Shown piece by piece: positions 39,895-48,491 of a stretch of 64,000 nucleotides of DNA. The translations under genes were made by a program, and so were the position numbers. Where the stretch lies: NCBI RefSeq assembly GCF_030269685.1, contig NZ_BSTT01000002.1, forward strand, positions 372,001 to 436,000. The letters run 5' to 3'. Under the pieces are notes generated by a model. That model saw only the letters and a list, made by a program, of their open reading frames with translations. It was not told the origin of the DNA and did no database searches. The DNA comes from Actinomycetospora sp. NBRC 106378 (GTDB taxonomy: Bacteria; Actinomycetota; Actinomycetes; Mycobacteriales; Pseudonocardiaceae). The stretch's first letter is position 1, and each line of letters starts with the position of its first letter.

Positions 39895-42800
39895 ACGGCC
39901 CCAGCCGGCGCAGCCCGAACGGCAACGGACCCGCATCCGATTCGACGTACCGCCCGAGGGCAGCCGCCGCATCGGCCCACGGCGTCCAGCCGAGCCGCCC
40001 CGCGAGGTCGGCCGCGACCTTGAACGCCTGCCGGGCCGGCTCCGGCTCGCCCGCGGCCAGCAGCGCCAGCCCCTGGTAGGTCGAGACAGGGCCGAGGGTC
40101 CCGGCGCCGATCCCGATGATCAGGAGCGCCTCCGGGTCCGGCGGCAGCCCCGCGAGCACCTCCCGCGCGGCGCGCTCGTCGCCGAGCGCGAACGCCGCCA
40201 CCGCGGCGCAGCACAGTCCGGAGCGGTCGAAGAGCCGGTAGGGACGTCCTTCCCGACGGCGGCTCCACTCGGCCAGGTGGGTCCGCGCGGCCTCGGCGTC
40301 CCCGGCCTGGGCGGCGTCGGCGGCGGCGACGGCGGACCAGGCGGCCACGTGCGGGTAGAACTCGGCCGCGCCCGCCGGCAGCCCGTTCAACGAGGGCAAG
40401 GTGCCGGCGAGGACCCGGGTCGAGGCGAGGTGGACGCCGTAGGCGCCGAACGCGTCGGGGATGCCAAGGTCGAGGCCGCGGTCGCGGGCGCGCTCCGCCG
40501 CCGCGTCGGCCGCCTCCGCCTCGCCCCGGGCCGCGAGCAGCGTGGCCTCGACCAGCAGGCACGCCCAGATCGACCGGGAGTGCCGGTGGCGCGCGGCCGC
40601 CTCTCGCAGGCCCGTGCTGAGCGCCTCGGCGTCGTCCGTCCGCCCGGCGGCGAGCAGCGACGCGACGAGCAGCTCCTCCGCCTCCAGCCGCAGCTCCCGA
40701 TCGCCGGTCGCCACGGCGAGACCGTGGGCGCGCTCGCCGTGACGGATGCGCTCGCGGACCACGACGGGTTCGTCGGCCAGCTGGTTGCCGCGCAGCAGGG
40801 CGACCTCGGCCTGCAGGCGCGGGTCCTCCGGGCTCGCCGCGGCGAGGGCGAGCAGCTCGGGCACCGCGTCGGCCTCGGCGTCGCCGAGGAACTGCTGCTG
40901 CTCGACGATGAGGGCGCGCAGCACCCGCACCCGGTCGCGGCGGTCGAGGGGGAGGCCCCGCACCTGCTGCAGGCGGGCGAGCCGTCGGGGGCGTCCGGCG
41001 ACGGAGATGCCGACCGCGTCCGCCCCGACGGCGGCGTCCACCAGGGCGGGCACCGACGCGGCGGTGTCGGCGACGACGGCGTCGAGCACGTCGTCCGACT
41101 CGTCGATCCGCCCGAGCGCCTGCAGGACGAGACCGCGGGCGACCTGGACGGCGCACGGGTCGGACGCGGCGGAGGCGTCGCCGGCGGCGTCGAGCAGCGC
41201 GAGGGCCTCGACGAGGGCACCGCGTTCCCGCGCGGTCGTGGCGGCGGCGGCGCGTGCATCCGCGACGACACGCGGCGGCACCATGCTCGCGGCGCCGACC
41301 GCGTGCCGGAGCCGCTCGAACGGCTCGGCGTCGGCCGGGAGCTGGTCGAGCCGGGTCCGGTGGAGCTGGGCGCGCTCCGGGGCGGGCACCGGCTCTGCGG
41401 CCGCGGCCGCCGTGAGTTCGTGGCGGAAGGCGTAGCCGGCGCCGTCGGGAACGACGAGGCCGAGGTCGGCCGCGGGCCGCAGGGCCTGCAGCACCCGGCG
41501 CACCTCGAGGCCCAGCACCTCGGCGAGCGCGTCGACCGAGATCGGGGCGAGGACGGCGAGGGCCTCGAGCACCTCGCGGCAGTCGGCCGGGAGCCGGGCG
41601 AGCTGGTAGCCGAGCAGGGGCCGGAGCCGGTCGGGCACCGTCGGGCCGGACCCGTCGTCGTCCAGGGTGTCGAGCAGGGCCGCGAGGTGGAGCGGGTGGC
41701 CGGCGGAGCGGCTCCAGAGCGCGCTCGCGGCCTCGTCGTCGGGAAGTCCCCGCAGCGCGAGGAGTTCCGCGACCGCCGCCCGGTCGAGTTCCCGCACCGG
41801 GAGCTCGTGGACGCCGGGTAGCCGGGCGAGGTCGGCGCGGATCTCCTCCCACCGCGGATGGGCCACGGCGTCCGGCTCGCGGGCCGCCACCAGCACGACG
41901 ATGCCCGGGGGCAGCCCGCGGCGGGCGAGCGAGAGCAGGGTGCCGAGCGACGCGGAGTCGGCGCGGTGGGCGTCGTCGAGGGTGAGCAGCAGGGGAGCGT
42001 CGGCGGCGCGCAGGCGCAGCACGCGGTGCACGGCGCGGCCGAACTCGGGGTCGTGGGGCGGGACCGGCGTGCCGAGGTCGTGGAGGCCCTCCGACCAGCC
42101 CGTCAGCGGGGTGTCGGCCTCGTTCCAGGCGCCGGAGCCGACGACCGCTCCCCGCAGGCCCGCCTCGTCGCGCGCCGCGCGCAGGAGCGACGTCTTGCCG
42201 ATGCCGGCCTCGCCGAGGGCGAGGACGACCGCGCCGCGGTCGGGGTCGTCGAGCCGGGCCCGGACGGTCGCGAGGAGCTCGGCCCGCCCGACGACGGGTT
42301 CGTGACGGACGGGGAGGCGGCGCGGGGCGGCGAGCAGGGCCGCCTCGAGCTCCCGCAGTGCCGGTCCGGGGTCGACGCCGTGCTCGACCCGCAGCGCCCG
42401 CCGCGTCTCGGCGAAGGCGGCCAGTGCCTCGACGGTGCGCCCGAGCCGGTGCAGCGCGCGCATGGCGGCGCCGACGAGGCGTTCACGGTCGCGGTGGCTC
42501 GCGAGGTGGGGGAGGAGCGCCTCGACGGCGGCCTCCGCGTCGCCGGGGGCGTCGCGCTCGAGACGGGCGTCGGCGAGCCGTTCCAGGACGCGCAGGAAGC
42601 GTTCGTGGGCCTGGACCGACGCGGTGCCGAGCCGCTCCGAGGGCAGGCACCCGGGGAACGGCTCGCCCCACAGCTCAAGGGCGCGTTCGGCCGCGTCGAT
42701 GGTCGTGTCGTCGCCGTCGGGGTCGAGCGCATCGGCGGCCGCCCGGAGGAAACGGACGAGGTCGACCTCGTCGTCGTCGAGGTGCAGGACGTACCCGCCG

Positions 42801-43066
42801 GCCGAGGAGACGAGCGCCGTGGGCGCGTCGGTGAACCGCTTCCGCAGGCGGGTGACCAGGACCTGCAGCGCGGCGGCCGGGCGGCGTGGCAGATCGGTGC
42901 CGTAGCACCCGTCGACGAGGGTGCCGCCGGAGACCGCACGGCCCGGAGCGAGCGCCAGGTGCGCGAGCAACGTCCGCAGACGCACGCTACCGACGGTGAC
43001 ACCGTCGATCTCCACCGTGCCGAGTAGTACCACGCGCGGACGATCGGCTGCCGAGTTCTCGGCCAT
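39893..43066 (-). CDS. BTAD/SARP-like regulator with ATPase and helical repeats
   Basis: A 1057-residue AfsR/LuxR-MalT-like (STAND) regulator. Residues 1-90 are an OmpR-type winged helix (VEIDGVTVGSVRLRTLLAHLALAPGRAVSGGTLVDGCYG). Residues about 100-245 form the bacterial transcriptional activation domain (BTAD). Residues 258-500 form an AAA/STAND ATPase with Walker A GEAGIGKTS (285-293) and Walker B LLLTLDDAHRAD. The remaining half is TPR-like helical repeat. Such regulators switch on secondary metabolism or neighbouring genes after ligand binding. It diverges from the papain-like gene across 85 bases that contain the palindrome TTCAC-N5-GTGAA. Confidence 0.88.
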   Translation of the reverse strand: MAENSAADRPRVVLLGTVEIDGVTVGSVRLRTLLAHLALAPGRAVSGGTLVDGCYGTDLPRRPAAALQVLVTRLRKRFTDAPTALVSSAGGYVLHLDDDEVDLVRFLRAAADALDPDGDDTTIDAAERALELWGEPFPGCLPSERLGTASVQAHERFLRVLERLADARLERDAPGDAEAAVEALLPHLASHRDRERLVGAAMRALHRLGRTVEALAAFAETRRALRVEHGVDPGPALRELEAALLAAPRRLPVRHEPVVGRAELLATVRARLDDPDRGAVVLALGEAGIGKTSLLRAARDEAGLRGAVVGSGAWNEADTPLTGWSEGLHDLGTPVPPHDPEFGRAVHRVLRLRAADAPLLLTLDDAHRADSASLGTLLSLARRGLPPGIVVLVAAREPDAVAHPRWEEIRADLARLPGVHELPVRELDRAAVAELLALRGLPDDEAASALWSRSAGHPLHLAALLDTLDDDGSGPTVPDRLRPLLGYQLARLPADCREVLEALAVLAPISVDALAEVLGLEVRRVLQALRPAADLGLVVPDGAGYAFRHELTAAAAAEPVPAPERAQLHRTRLDQLPADAEPFERLRHAVGAASMVPPRVVADARAAAATTARERGALVEALALLDAAGDASAASDPCAVQVARGLVLQALGRIDESDDVLDAVVADTAASVPALVDAAVGADAVGISVAGRPRRLARLQQVRGLPLDRRDRVRVLRALIVEQQQFLGDAEADAVPELLALAAASPEDPRLQAEVALLRGNQLADEPVVVRERIRHGERAHGLAVATGDRELRLEAEELLVASLLAAGRTDDAEALSTGLREAAARHRHSRSIWACLLVEATLLAARGEAEAADAAAERARDRGLDLGIPDAFGAYGVHLASTRVLAGTLPSLNGLPAGAAEFYPHVAAWSAVAAADAAQAGDAEAARTHLAEWSRRREGRPYRLFDRSGLCCAAVAAFALGDERAAREVLAGLPPDPEALLIIGIGAGTLGPVSTYQGLALLAAGEPEPARQAFKVAADLAGRLGWTPWADAAAALGRYVESDAGPLPFGLRRLGP

Positions 43067-43080
43067 CTTCCCCCCAGGGC

Positions 43081-43095
43081 TTCACACTCAGTGAA
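43081..43095. promoter_or_regulatory. Palindrome TTCAC-N5-GTGAA
   Basis: A perfect 5-base inverted repeat in the 85-base region between the divergent BTAD regulator and papain-like genes, 15 bases before the regulator ATG. Possible binding site for the regulator itself (inference). Confidence 0.35.
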
Positions 43096-43151
43096 ACTGG
43101 CCTGAAGATACGTCCGGGGGCGTGACGAGGACAGTGCTGGGGGGCACGCAC

Positions 43152-44093
43152 GTGGACACGATCGCGACGACATCGGTCGAACCGGGCGAGATCCTGCTCG
43201 TGACGCAGCATCCGACGAACGCGCTGGCCGCGCTGATCGTCGAGCTAGACCGCTCGCCGAGCGGGTTCTCGCACGCCGGGATGGCCGACGACTACGGCAT
43301 GATCGTCAGTTCCTACCCGTACTACCAGCCCGACGACGTCCTCGACCTCGGCGGACTCCGCCACGATCCCTTCGAGCACTTCTGGGACGAGGGGCAGCGG
43401 GTCCACCGGCTGCGGTTGCCCGACGGTGTCTCGCCCGGCGGGCCGGCACGGCTGCTGCGGGACTACCCCGACGACCGGGAGGGTGCCTTCGGGTTCGCCA
43501 AGGTGGTCATCGTGGCGGCCGCCCTGCACGCGTTGCTCCCGGAGAACGTCCTCGAGCCGGAGGCGGAGTACGAGGTCGTCATGCGGGCCGTCGACGCCGG
43601 GTGGGCGTGGGCCTCCGAGGACGACTTCTACTGCGCCGAGTTCGTCGCGTACCTCTACGGCCGAGGGTTCACCCTGGGCGAGCTCCGCCCGCCGACGAAT
43701 CCCGTGATCGACGACGACGGCCCGGACGACTGCGTTCCGCTGCGGGGACCGACGGGGCTGACGCTGGCCACCATCAGGATGGGGGCCGCGTTCATGTCGC
43801 TGTTCGCGACGTCGGAGCAGCGCGAGACCCTCCGCGCGCTGAAGAGGGCCGTGTGGAGGTACGACCCGGCCTTCTTCGAGGAGAGCATCGACGTGGTGTT
43901 CGGCGACGAGCCGATCCACCACGATGCGCTCGCCCGCCGTCACGAGGCGTCCCGGCTGGAGGACGACCTGGTCCTCCCGCCCGCCCTGGTGACCCCGCGG
44001 ATGCTCGAAACGTGGGGGAGGGGCACCGACGTCTTGGCGGCTTCGACTCCGCTGCGCCCGCGAGAGGCTGATCAGGAGTTGGCCGCCGGCTGA
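43152..44093 (+). CDS. Permuted papain-like (NlpC/P60, YiiX-type) protein
   Basis: A 313-residue protein. The order His first (His41 in PSGFSHAGMADDYG), Cys later (Cys161 in DDFYCAEFVAYLYG) is that of circularly permuted NlpC/P60 hydrolases such as YiiX/YebB, which act on peptide or lipid amide bonds. N-terminal VEPGEILLVTQHP matches the family start. The last 120 residues are a helical, acidic region without known domain (LRALKRAVWRYDPAFFEESIDVVFG). The GTG at 43152 has GGGGGG seven bases before it; a GTG at 43122 is possible. Its 3' end overlaps the convergent RyR-domain gene by 22 bases. Confidence 0.7.
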   Translation: MDTIATTSVEPGEILLVTQHPTNALAALIVELDRSPSGFSHAGMADDYGMIVSSYPYYQPDDVLDLGGLRHDPFEHFWDEGQRVHRLRLPDGVSPGGPARLLRDYPDDREGAFGFAKVVIVAAALHALLPENVLEPEAEYEVVMRAVDAGWAWASEDDFYCAEFVAYLYGRGFTLGELRPPTNPVIDDDGPDDCVPLRGPTGLTLATIRMGAAFMSLFATSEQRETLRALKRAVWRYDPAFFEESIDVVFGDEPIHHDALARRHEASRLEDDLVLPPALVTPRMLETWGRGTDVLAASTPLRPREADQELAAG

Positions 44094-45682
44094 TCGCCCG
44101 GAGCGACCCGCACGACGCGGAGTCCGATCCGGCTGAGATGTCCTGGGATCGCGAGGACTGCGTCGCGGTCCTTCTGCCGAGCGGTCTCGTCGAGGTCGGA
44201 CCAGTCCACGAGATCGGGGTGCTTTTTCTCGACGTCGTTCCGCGCACCCGTCTTCCACCCGCGTGCTTCCTTGCTCTTGCGCCAGCGGACGTGCTCATCC
44301 TCGGCTCGGCGCTCCACTTCGCCGCCCGCGAAGGCGAACTCCTCCCCATGCCCGTCGTCGGGGACGACGACCGCGGGGAGGGTGCGGAGGTACCTCCCGA
44401 AGGCGTGGGCCTGTGCGAGGTTCTCCGTGCGCAGGTCTTCGTCGAGGTGCGACCAGGACACCGTCGACGGGTTGGTGTGCGTCGTCTCGCCTCGCGCCCG
44501 GGCCTGTTCGACGTACGACTCATGCGCGGCCCGGGCGAGCTCCTCGTACAGTCCGCGACGTAGGGCGGCGAGGGCATAGGCCTCCTCGGCCACGTTGAAC
44601 AGGTGGAGCTCCGCACCGCCGTATCCGGATGCTGCAACGTCCTGCGGGGTGATCCTCGCGCCCAGGGCGGTACTGGAGTGCGTCGCGACGACCACTCCGA
44701 CTGGCCTGCCCCTGACCTGACGCAGCACGCGGAGCCCCAACGCCACCGCCGACTCATCCCCGTCGACCACGACGACCACGAGATGCAGGCCCTCCGACGG
44801 CACGATCGAGCGGACCTCCGAGGGCGTCAGGTACGACGGCTTCATGTCACGGCCTGGACGCTCGCACCTGCGCCCGAGTTCGGTGCGCGCGGCGTCGTAC
44901 GTCTCGCCGCTACCGATGAGCACCACGTCGCCCCGAAGAGCGGTGAGGTGGCGGTCGAAGAGTCGGCGGACCGCCCGGGTGGTCGGGTCGAAGAACTCCA
45001 GGTGCACCGCCGACGGCGAGGTCAGTTCGTGCGCGGCGAGGGCGACCGCGAACTCCGGCGACCGCATCTCCAGGAAGCAGGCGGGCGCGTGAGAACCGCC
45101 GTCGAGCGCTTCGCGGACGGAAGCAGCGATGTCCACGTTCCGGGTGCTCTCGCCCGAGACGATCATGACCTCGCGCGCGGCGTCGATCCTGGCTTCCCGC
45201 AGGACCGCCGGGTCGCTCGGATCGCCCTCCACCGCGACGGCGCCCGCCACGGTCATCGCTTCCGTGCCCACGACGGCGCAGGAGGCCCCCTCGGCGACCA
45301 CGGCTCGAGCAATCAGTCGGGCCTGGGCGCCCTGACCGAGGACCACTGTGTGGTCGTGCAGCTGTCGGGAGCGCACGGCGTGGTAAGTCGAGCGGTAGAC
45401 AGTCCACGCACCGACCACCAGTCCGAACGCCGTGCTGGCGGGCGCGAGGAACCGCGCGATCTCGAGCGTCACTGGCAGGTTCGTCGCCGTCTGCAGGGGT
45501 GCGGCGTCGAGGAGGAAGAGTTGGAGCGTGTAGTAGACGAGATCGGTCGTTTTTGTGCCCGCCTGGATGGTCGAGGTGGGCAGGAACGTCGCGAAGCCCG
45601 CGTATCCGAGCAGGAATCCGGCGAGCGCCGCGAGCAGGCCGATGAGAGCCCGTGCGTTCTTGGTCAGCCAACCACCGGTCAC
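44072..45682 (-). CDS. Membrane TrkA-N/RCK-like protein with C-terminal RyR domain
   Basis: A 536-residue fusion. N-terminal membrane segments cover about 12-34, 48-62 and 73-96. A Rossmann/RCK-type domain starts at HTVVLGQGAQARLIARAVV (111-129) and continues with VEGDPSDPAVLREARIDAAREVMIVSG; a second, similar unit begins at GDVVLIGSGETYDAARTEL. The C-terminal region (about 375-515) carries ryanodine-receptor (RyR) domain features: HESYVEQARA, HVRWRKSKEARGWKTG (about 464-479) and KKHPDLVDWSDLDE. In prokaryotes RyR domains occur in predicted nucleotide-linked conflict and signalling systems. It diverges from the TIR operon across 242 bases. Role: ligand-gated channel or sensor (inference). Confidence 0.78.
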   Translation of the reverse strand: MTGGWLTKNARALIGLLAALAGFLLGYAGFATFLPTSTIQAGTKTTDLVYYTLQLFLLDAAPLQTATNLPVTLEIARFLAPASTAFGLVVGAWTVYRSTYHAVRSRQLHDHTVVLGQGAQARLIARAVVAEGASCAVVGTEAMTVAGAVAVEGDPSDPAVLREARIDAAREVMIVSGESTRNVDIAASVREALDGGSHAPACFLEMRSPEFAVALAAHELTSPSAVHLEFFDPTTRAVRRLFDRHLTALRGDVVLIGSGETYDAARTELGRRCERPGRDMKPSYLTPSEVRSIVPSEGLHLVVVVVDGDESAVALGLRVLRQVRGRPVGVVVATHSSTALGARITPQDVAASGYGGAELHLFNVAEEAYALAALRRGLYEELARAAHESYVEQARARGETTHTNPSTVSWSHLDEDLRTENLAQAHAFGRYLRTLPAVVVPDDGHGEEFAFAGGEVERRAEDEHVRWRKSKEARGWKTGARNDVEKKHPDLVDWSDLDETARQKDRDAVLAIPGHLSRIGLRVVRVAPGDQPAANS

Positions 45683-45924
45683 GAGCCCCCCTCGCCGTCC
45701 GAAGGACAGGACGATCTCCGAACGAGCGGAACGTCGCTACCGGCCGTTCGAGTGAGGTGTCGAGGCCGGCTCCAGTGCGCAACGCATATAACTCTCCGCG
45801 ACCTTCCAGAGATCGACGCCGGATCAACCCCCGTTTGGCGGATAGCACGTACTACCGACAGTTCACATGATATGTCCGTTCATGAGGACAGAGCGTCATG
45901 AACGGGGGCCTCCGGGGGGAGTGA
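45683..45924. promoter_or_regulatory. Divergent promoter region between RyR and TIR genes
   Basis: 242 bases without a gene, less GC-rich than its surroundings. It contains an AT-rich CATATAACT (45786-45794) usable as a -10 in either direction, and a perfect inverted repeat directly before the TIR gene. No clear paired -35/-10 was found. Confidence 0.5.
45876..45905. promoter_or_regulatory. Perfect inverted repeat CCGTTCATGA-N10-TCATGAACGG
   Basis: Ten-base perfect arms with a ten-base spacer, ending 19 bases before the TIR-gene ATG. Placement in the leader of the TIR/vWA/PP2C/kinase operon suggests a repressor site or an mRNA hairpin. A GGGGGGAG ribosome site follows the right arm. Confidence 0.6.
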
Positions 45925-46512
45925 ATGACGGCGAACAGCCGGTGGTGGGAGCAGGCTTTGGCCCGGCGCGGGGGCGCCCTCCCGATCCACCCCGCAGATT
46001 CCCACGCGGGGGCCGCGGTCCGGCAGCCCCCCGCGGCCGCCCCCCGGACCGCATTCCTGTCGCATTCCAGCGTCGACGGCGCCGTCGCTCGGGAGGTCTG
46101 CGCGGAACTGGAATCGCAGGGGATGTCGTGCTGGATGGCGCCGCGCGACATCGTTCCCGGGACGGAGTGGGCGTCGGCGATCGTGGACGGCATCGCCCGG
46201 TCGAGCCTGGCCGTCGTGCTGCTGTCCACGAGTTCGGTCGTCTCGCACGAGGTGCGTCGGGAGGTCGAGCGCGCCTACAAGGAGGGCAAGCCGGTCCTCC
46301 CGGTGAAGATCGACGCCTCGACGTTGGAGGGGACCCTGGCCTACTACCTGGCCGAGGTGCACTGGATCGACCTGACGCGGCGCCCCGTCCGTCGTCATCT
46401 CTCGCCGCTCGTGGCCCGGACCCGAGACCTGCTGGGAGTCGCCGCGCCCGCGGCGTACCCGGCCGTCGTGGCCGCGGAGATCCCCGAGGTCCGGCTCGAC
46501 CGGCTGTTCTGA
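45925..46512 (+). CDS. TIR-domain protein
   Basis: A 195-residue protein. After a Pro/Ala-rich head (1-40) comes a single TIR domain (41-155): box 1 RTAFLSHSSVDGAVAREVC, MAPRDIVPGTEWASAI, then the alpha-C segment LLSTSSVVSHEVRREVERA with Ser107 and Glu113 at the positions of the NADase catalytic Ser/Glu pattern. The C-terminal 40 residues are hydrophobic but not a clear membrane helix. TIR domains cleave NAD or make cyclic-ADP-ribose-type signals, or act as scaffolds. It is first in a seven-gene operon ending in vWA, PP2C and kinase genes. The role in signalling or defence is inferred. Confidence 0.88.
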   Translation: MTANSRWWEQALARRGGALPIHPADSHAGAAVRQPPAAAPRTAFLSHSSVDGAVAREVCAELESQGMSCWMAPRDIVPGTEWASAIVDGIARSSLAVVLLSTSSVVSHEVRREVERAYKEGKPVLPVKIDASTLEGTLAYYLAEVHWIDLTRRPVRRHLSPLVARTRDLLGVAAPAAYPAVVAAEIPEVRLDRLF

Positions 46513-46537
46513 CCCACTGCACATCTGGGGGAAGCAG

Positions 46538-47302
46538 ATGACCGACACCCGACCTGGGTCCCAGTTCTTCGGACACTCCTCGTCGTCCGCGCCGTCTCCG
46601 TCCGCGCCATCCTCTTCGGGAGCGTCCGCGGGTGGCGGGTGGCCGTCGCCGCCCGGACCGACCGCGACACCCGGTGCAGGGTCCCATCCCTCCGCGGCCG
46701 CGACGCTCGTGGCACCCGCCGCGCACAGCGTCGTGGACCAGGCAAAGCGGGGCGACCAGCAGGCGCTGCGCACCCTCTTCGGGCAGTTCATCCCGCCGGC
46801 CGAGGCGGTCGACGAGGCCCATTACCTCGGCGTCATGGGAATTCTGGGCTTCGGGACGCACAGCTTCGCGGCACTCACGCCCCGTCGGGTGGCGACCGTG
46901 CGGATCGGGATGTTCGGGGAGGTCAGCTACCAGGACGCCCCGTTGGAGTACCTGAACAGCACTGCGGTGTACCAGCCGTCCCGTCTCAAGCTCTACGCGT
47001 GGCCTGCTGGGTGGGTGCTCCTGATGCTGTACTTCTTCGCGCAGGGGATCGGCCTCATGGGGTACGACGTCACAGGACTCGGCTTCGCCGTCCTGGTGAT
47101 CTCGATCCTCGGGCTGCTCGCCACCCCGCTCGCGGTAAAGCTGAGCTACCGCTTCGTCAAAAGTGGTCTCGTCCTGTGGGTCCGCGAGGGACTGGCGGTC
47201 GACGTCTTCATGGACCGCCAGCGGATCACGCACGCAAACCGGTACTACCGCCTCCTGTCCGAATACCGCGACGAACGCATCCGCACCGTGGGGAACCCGT
47301 GA
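46538..47302 (+). CDS. Two-helix membrane protein with PH-like flanks
   Basis: A 254-residue protein, family not recognised. Residues 1-62 are a disordered Ser/Pro/Gly-rich region. Residues 100-145 form beta-strand-like segments (SFAALTPRRVATVRIGMFGEVSYQDAPLEYL) reminiscent of bacterial PH-like domains. Two membrane helices occupy about 155-175 and 181-201. More beta-like sequence follows (SGLVLWVREGLAVDVFMDRQ). A PH-like domain interrupted by a helical hairpin would fit (inference). It overlaps the next gene by GTGA. Confidence 0.6.
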   Translation: MTDTRPGSQFFGHSSSSAPSPSAPSSSGASAGGGWPSPPGPTATPGAGSHPSAAATLVAPAAHSVVDQAKRGDQQALRTLFGQFIPPAEAVDEAHYLGVMGILGFGTHSFAALTPRRVATVRIGMFGEVSYQDAPLEYLNSTAVYQPSRLKLYAWPAGWVLLMLYFFAQGIGLMGYDVTGLGFAVLVISILGLLATPLAVKLSYRFVKSGLVLWVREGLAVDVFMDRQRITHANRYYRLLSEYRDERIRTVGNP

Positions 47303-47778
47303 GCCCGGTCGTCCGGTCCACCGTCGGCCGTCTCGGCCCCGCTCTCTTCCCGCTCCTGGCGTTGGTGCTCGCCTTCGGCCTCACCACCCTGATCGGTTCC
47401 TTCTTCCCGGCGGCGGACCTGGCGCGTCCCCCCGTTCCGGCCCCGTCGGTCGGGACGGCGTTCGGACTCGAATCCCGCTCTCTCCCGGCCGGGTCGATCC
47501 GCTTCGTCGTCCTCGAGGGCGAGGCAGCCGCGCCCGACCCCGACGACCGGCGATGGGGACCGTGGCCGCAGGACGGGTCCCTGATCGTTCCCACCGAGCC
47601 GCTCTCGACCCACGAGGTGTGCGTGCAGGCGCCAGAGGGATGGCGGGTCGCGGTGCAGGCGCCCTCCCGTCCGGCTGCCGGGCCCACGAGCGAACGGACG
47701 AGGTGCTGGGGCCCCTGGACGTCCGGGAACCCCCTGCCGGAGCGCGTCCTCTTCACGGTCGACGGGACGGGCCGATGA
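47299..47778 (+). CDS. Single-pass membrane protein, extracytoplasmic domain
   Basis: A 159-residue protein, not recognised. One N-terminal membrane helix (GPALFPLLALVLAFGLTTLIG, about 13-33) is followed by a 120-residue region predicted outside the cytoplasm. This carries two related WGPW motifs (DDRRWGPWPQDGS and TRCWGPWTSGN) and two Cys (in THEVCVQAPEGW and RTRCWGPW) that could form a disulfide. GTGA and ATGA overlaps couple it to both neighbours, so it is probably part of the same membrane complex. Confidence 0.6.
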   Translation: MSPVVRSTVGRLGPALFPLLALVLAFGLTTLIGSFFPAADLARPPVPAPSVGTAFGLESRSLPAGSIRFVVLEGEAAAPDPDDRRWGPWPQDGSLIVPTEPLSTHEVCVQAPEGWRVAVQAPSRPAAGPTSERTRCWGPWTSGNPLPERVLFTVDGTGR

Positions 47779-48491
47779 GCGACCGGACTGCGGGAGCCAG
47801 GAGGTTTGTCCTGCTCAGCTGTGTGGCCGCGACGTTCGCCGGCGCGGTCCTCGGCCTGCTCGCCGTGCGCCCGGCGCTGATGCCCTACGTATCCCTCCTC
47901 CTGCTCGTCCTGCTCGGCTGCGCGGGTATCACCGGCTACCTCGGCATCGTGAGCCTCCACGGCACCGGGACCGGAGCCGGTCGAGGGAACCGGCCACGGT
48001 CCCCGCAGGAGCAGCATCGGCTACCGGGACCGCCCGCTCCGTCGGACGCACGGGGGCCGAAGGCGCGGGCCGGAGGTCTGTTCGAGGGCCACCCACAGGA
48101 TGTGCGTACGCCCGGCGACGACCAGCCTGCGCGACCAGGCAGCCAGACTCTGCGCCAGGTCCTGCCTGCCGGGGACGACTGGTGGAACCAGAAGAGAGCT
48201 CCGCGCTCCTCGGGCGCCCTGTCCGCCCCCACACGGCGCCCGGCCCCGCCGCCCGCACCCGCCGACCCGCGGGAGTACCTGGCCGACGCCCTCATCGCGC
48301 AGTGCCCGGCGTGCGGGTCGTTGTTCGTCGACGTCGCTCCCGTCGAGACCGGTTACGAGGTCCGGTGCCGATCGTGTGCCACCCCGATGTGGCTGTGGCG
48401 GCCGGACCGGCCGTGGCCTGGGGTGACCCTTCGGCCAGGGGCCGAACACGCCCCCGCTCCTGCCCGCGCCATCTCCCCGGAAGGGCTCTGA
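47775..48491 (+). CDS. Two-helix membrane protein with zinc ribbon
   Basis: A 238-residue protein. Two membrane helices (about 11-31 and 37-59) are followed by a 110-residue disordered Pro/Arg/Gly linker. Then comes a zinc ribbon with two CxxC pairs: Cys177/Cys180 (QCPACGS) and Cys198/Cys201 (VRCRSCATP). In TerY-P triads a zinc ribbon is usually attached to the kinase or vWA partner. Here it is on a separate membrane-bound chain immediately upstream of the vWA gene, with which it shares a TGATG stop/start. Confidence 0.65.
   Translation: MSDRTAGARRFVLLSCVAATFAGAVLGLLAVRPALMPYVSLLLLVLLGCAGITGYLGIVSLHGTGTGAGRGNRPRSPQEQHRLPGPPAPSDARGPKARAGGLFEGHPQDVRTPGDDQPARPGSQTLRQVLPAGDDWWNQKRAPRSSGALSAPTRRPAPPPAPADPREYLADALIAQCPACGSLFVDVAPVETGYEVRCRSCATPMWLWRPDRPWPGVTLRPGAEHAPAPARAISPEGL

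Noticed and set aside
43122-43151. Upstream GTG as the start of the papain-like gene
   Set aside because: The G-run there is only one base from the GTG, too close for a ribosome site; the GTG at 43152 has good spacing. Not fully excluded.
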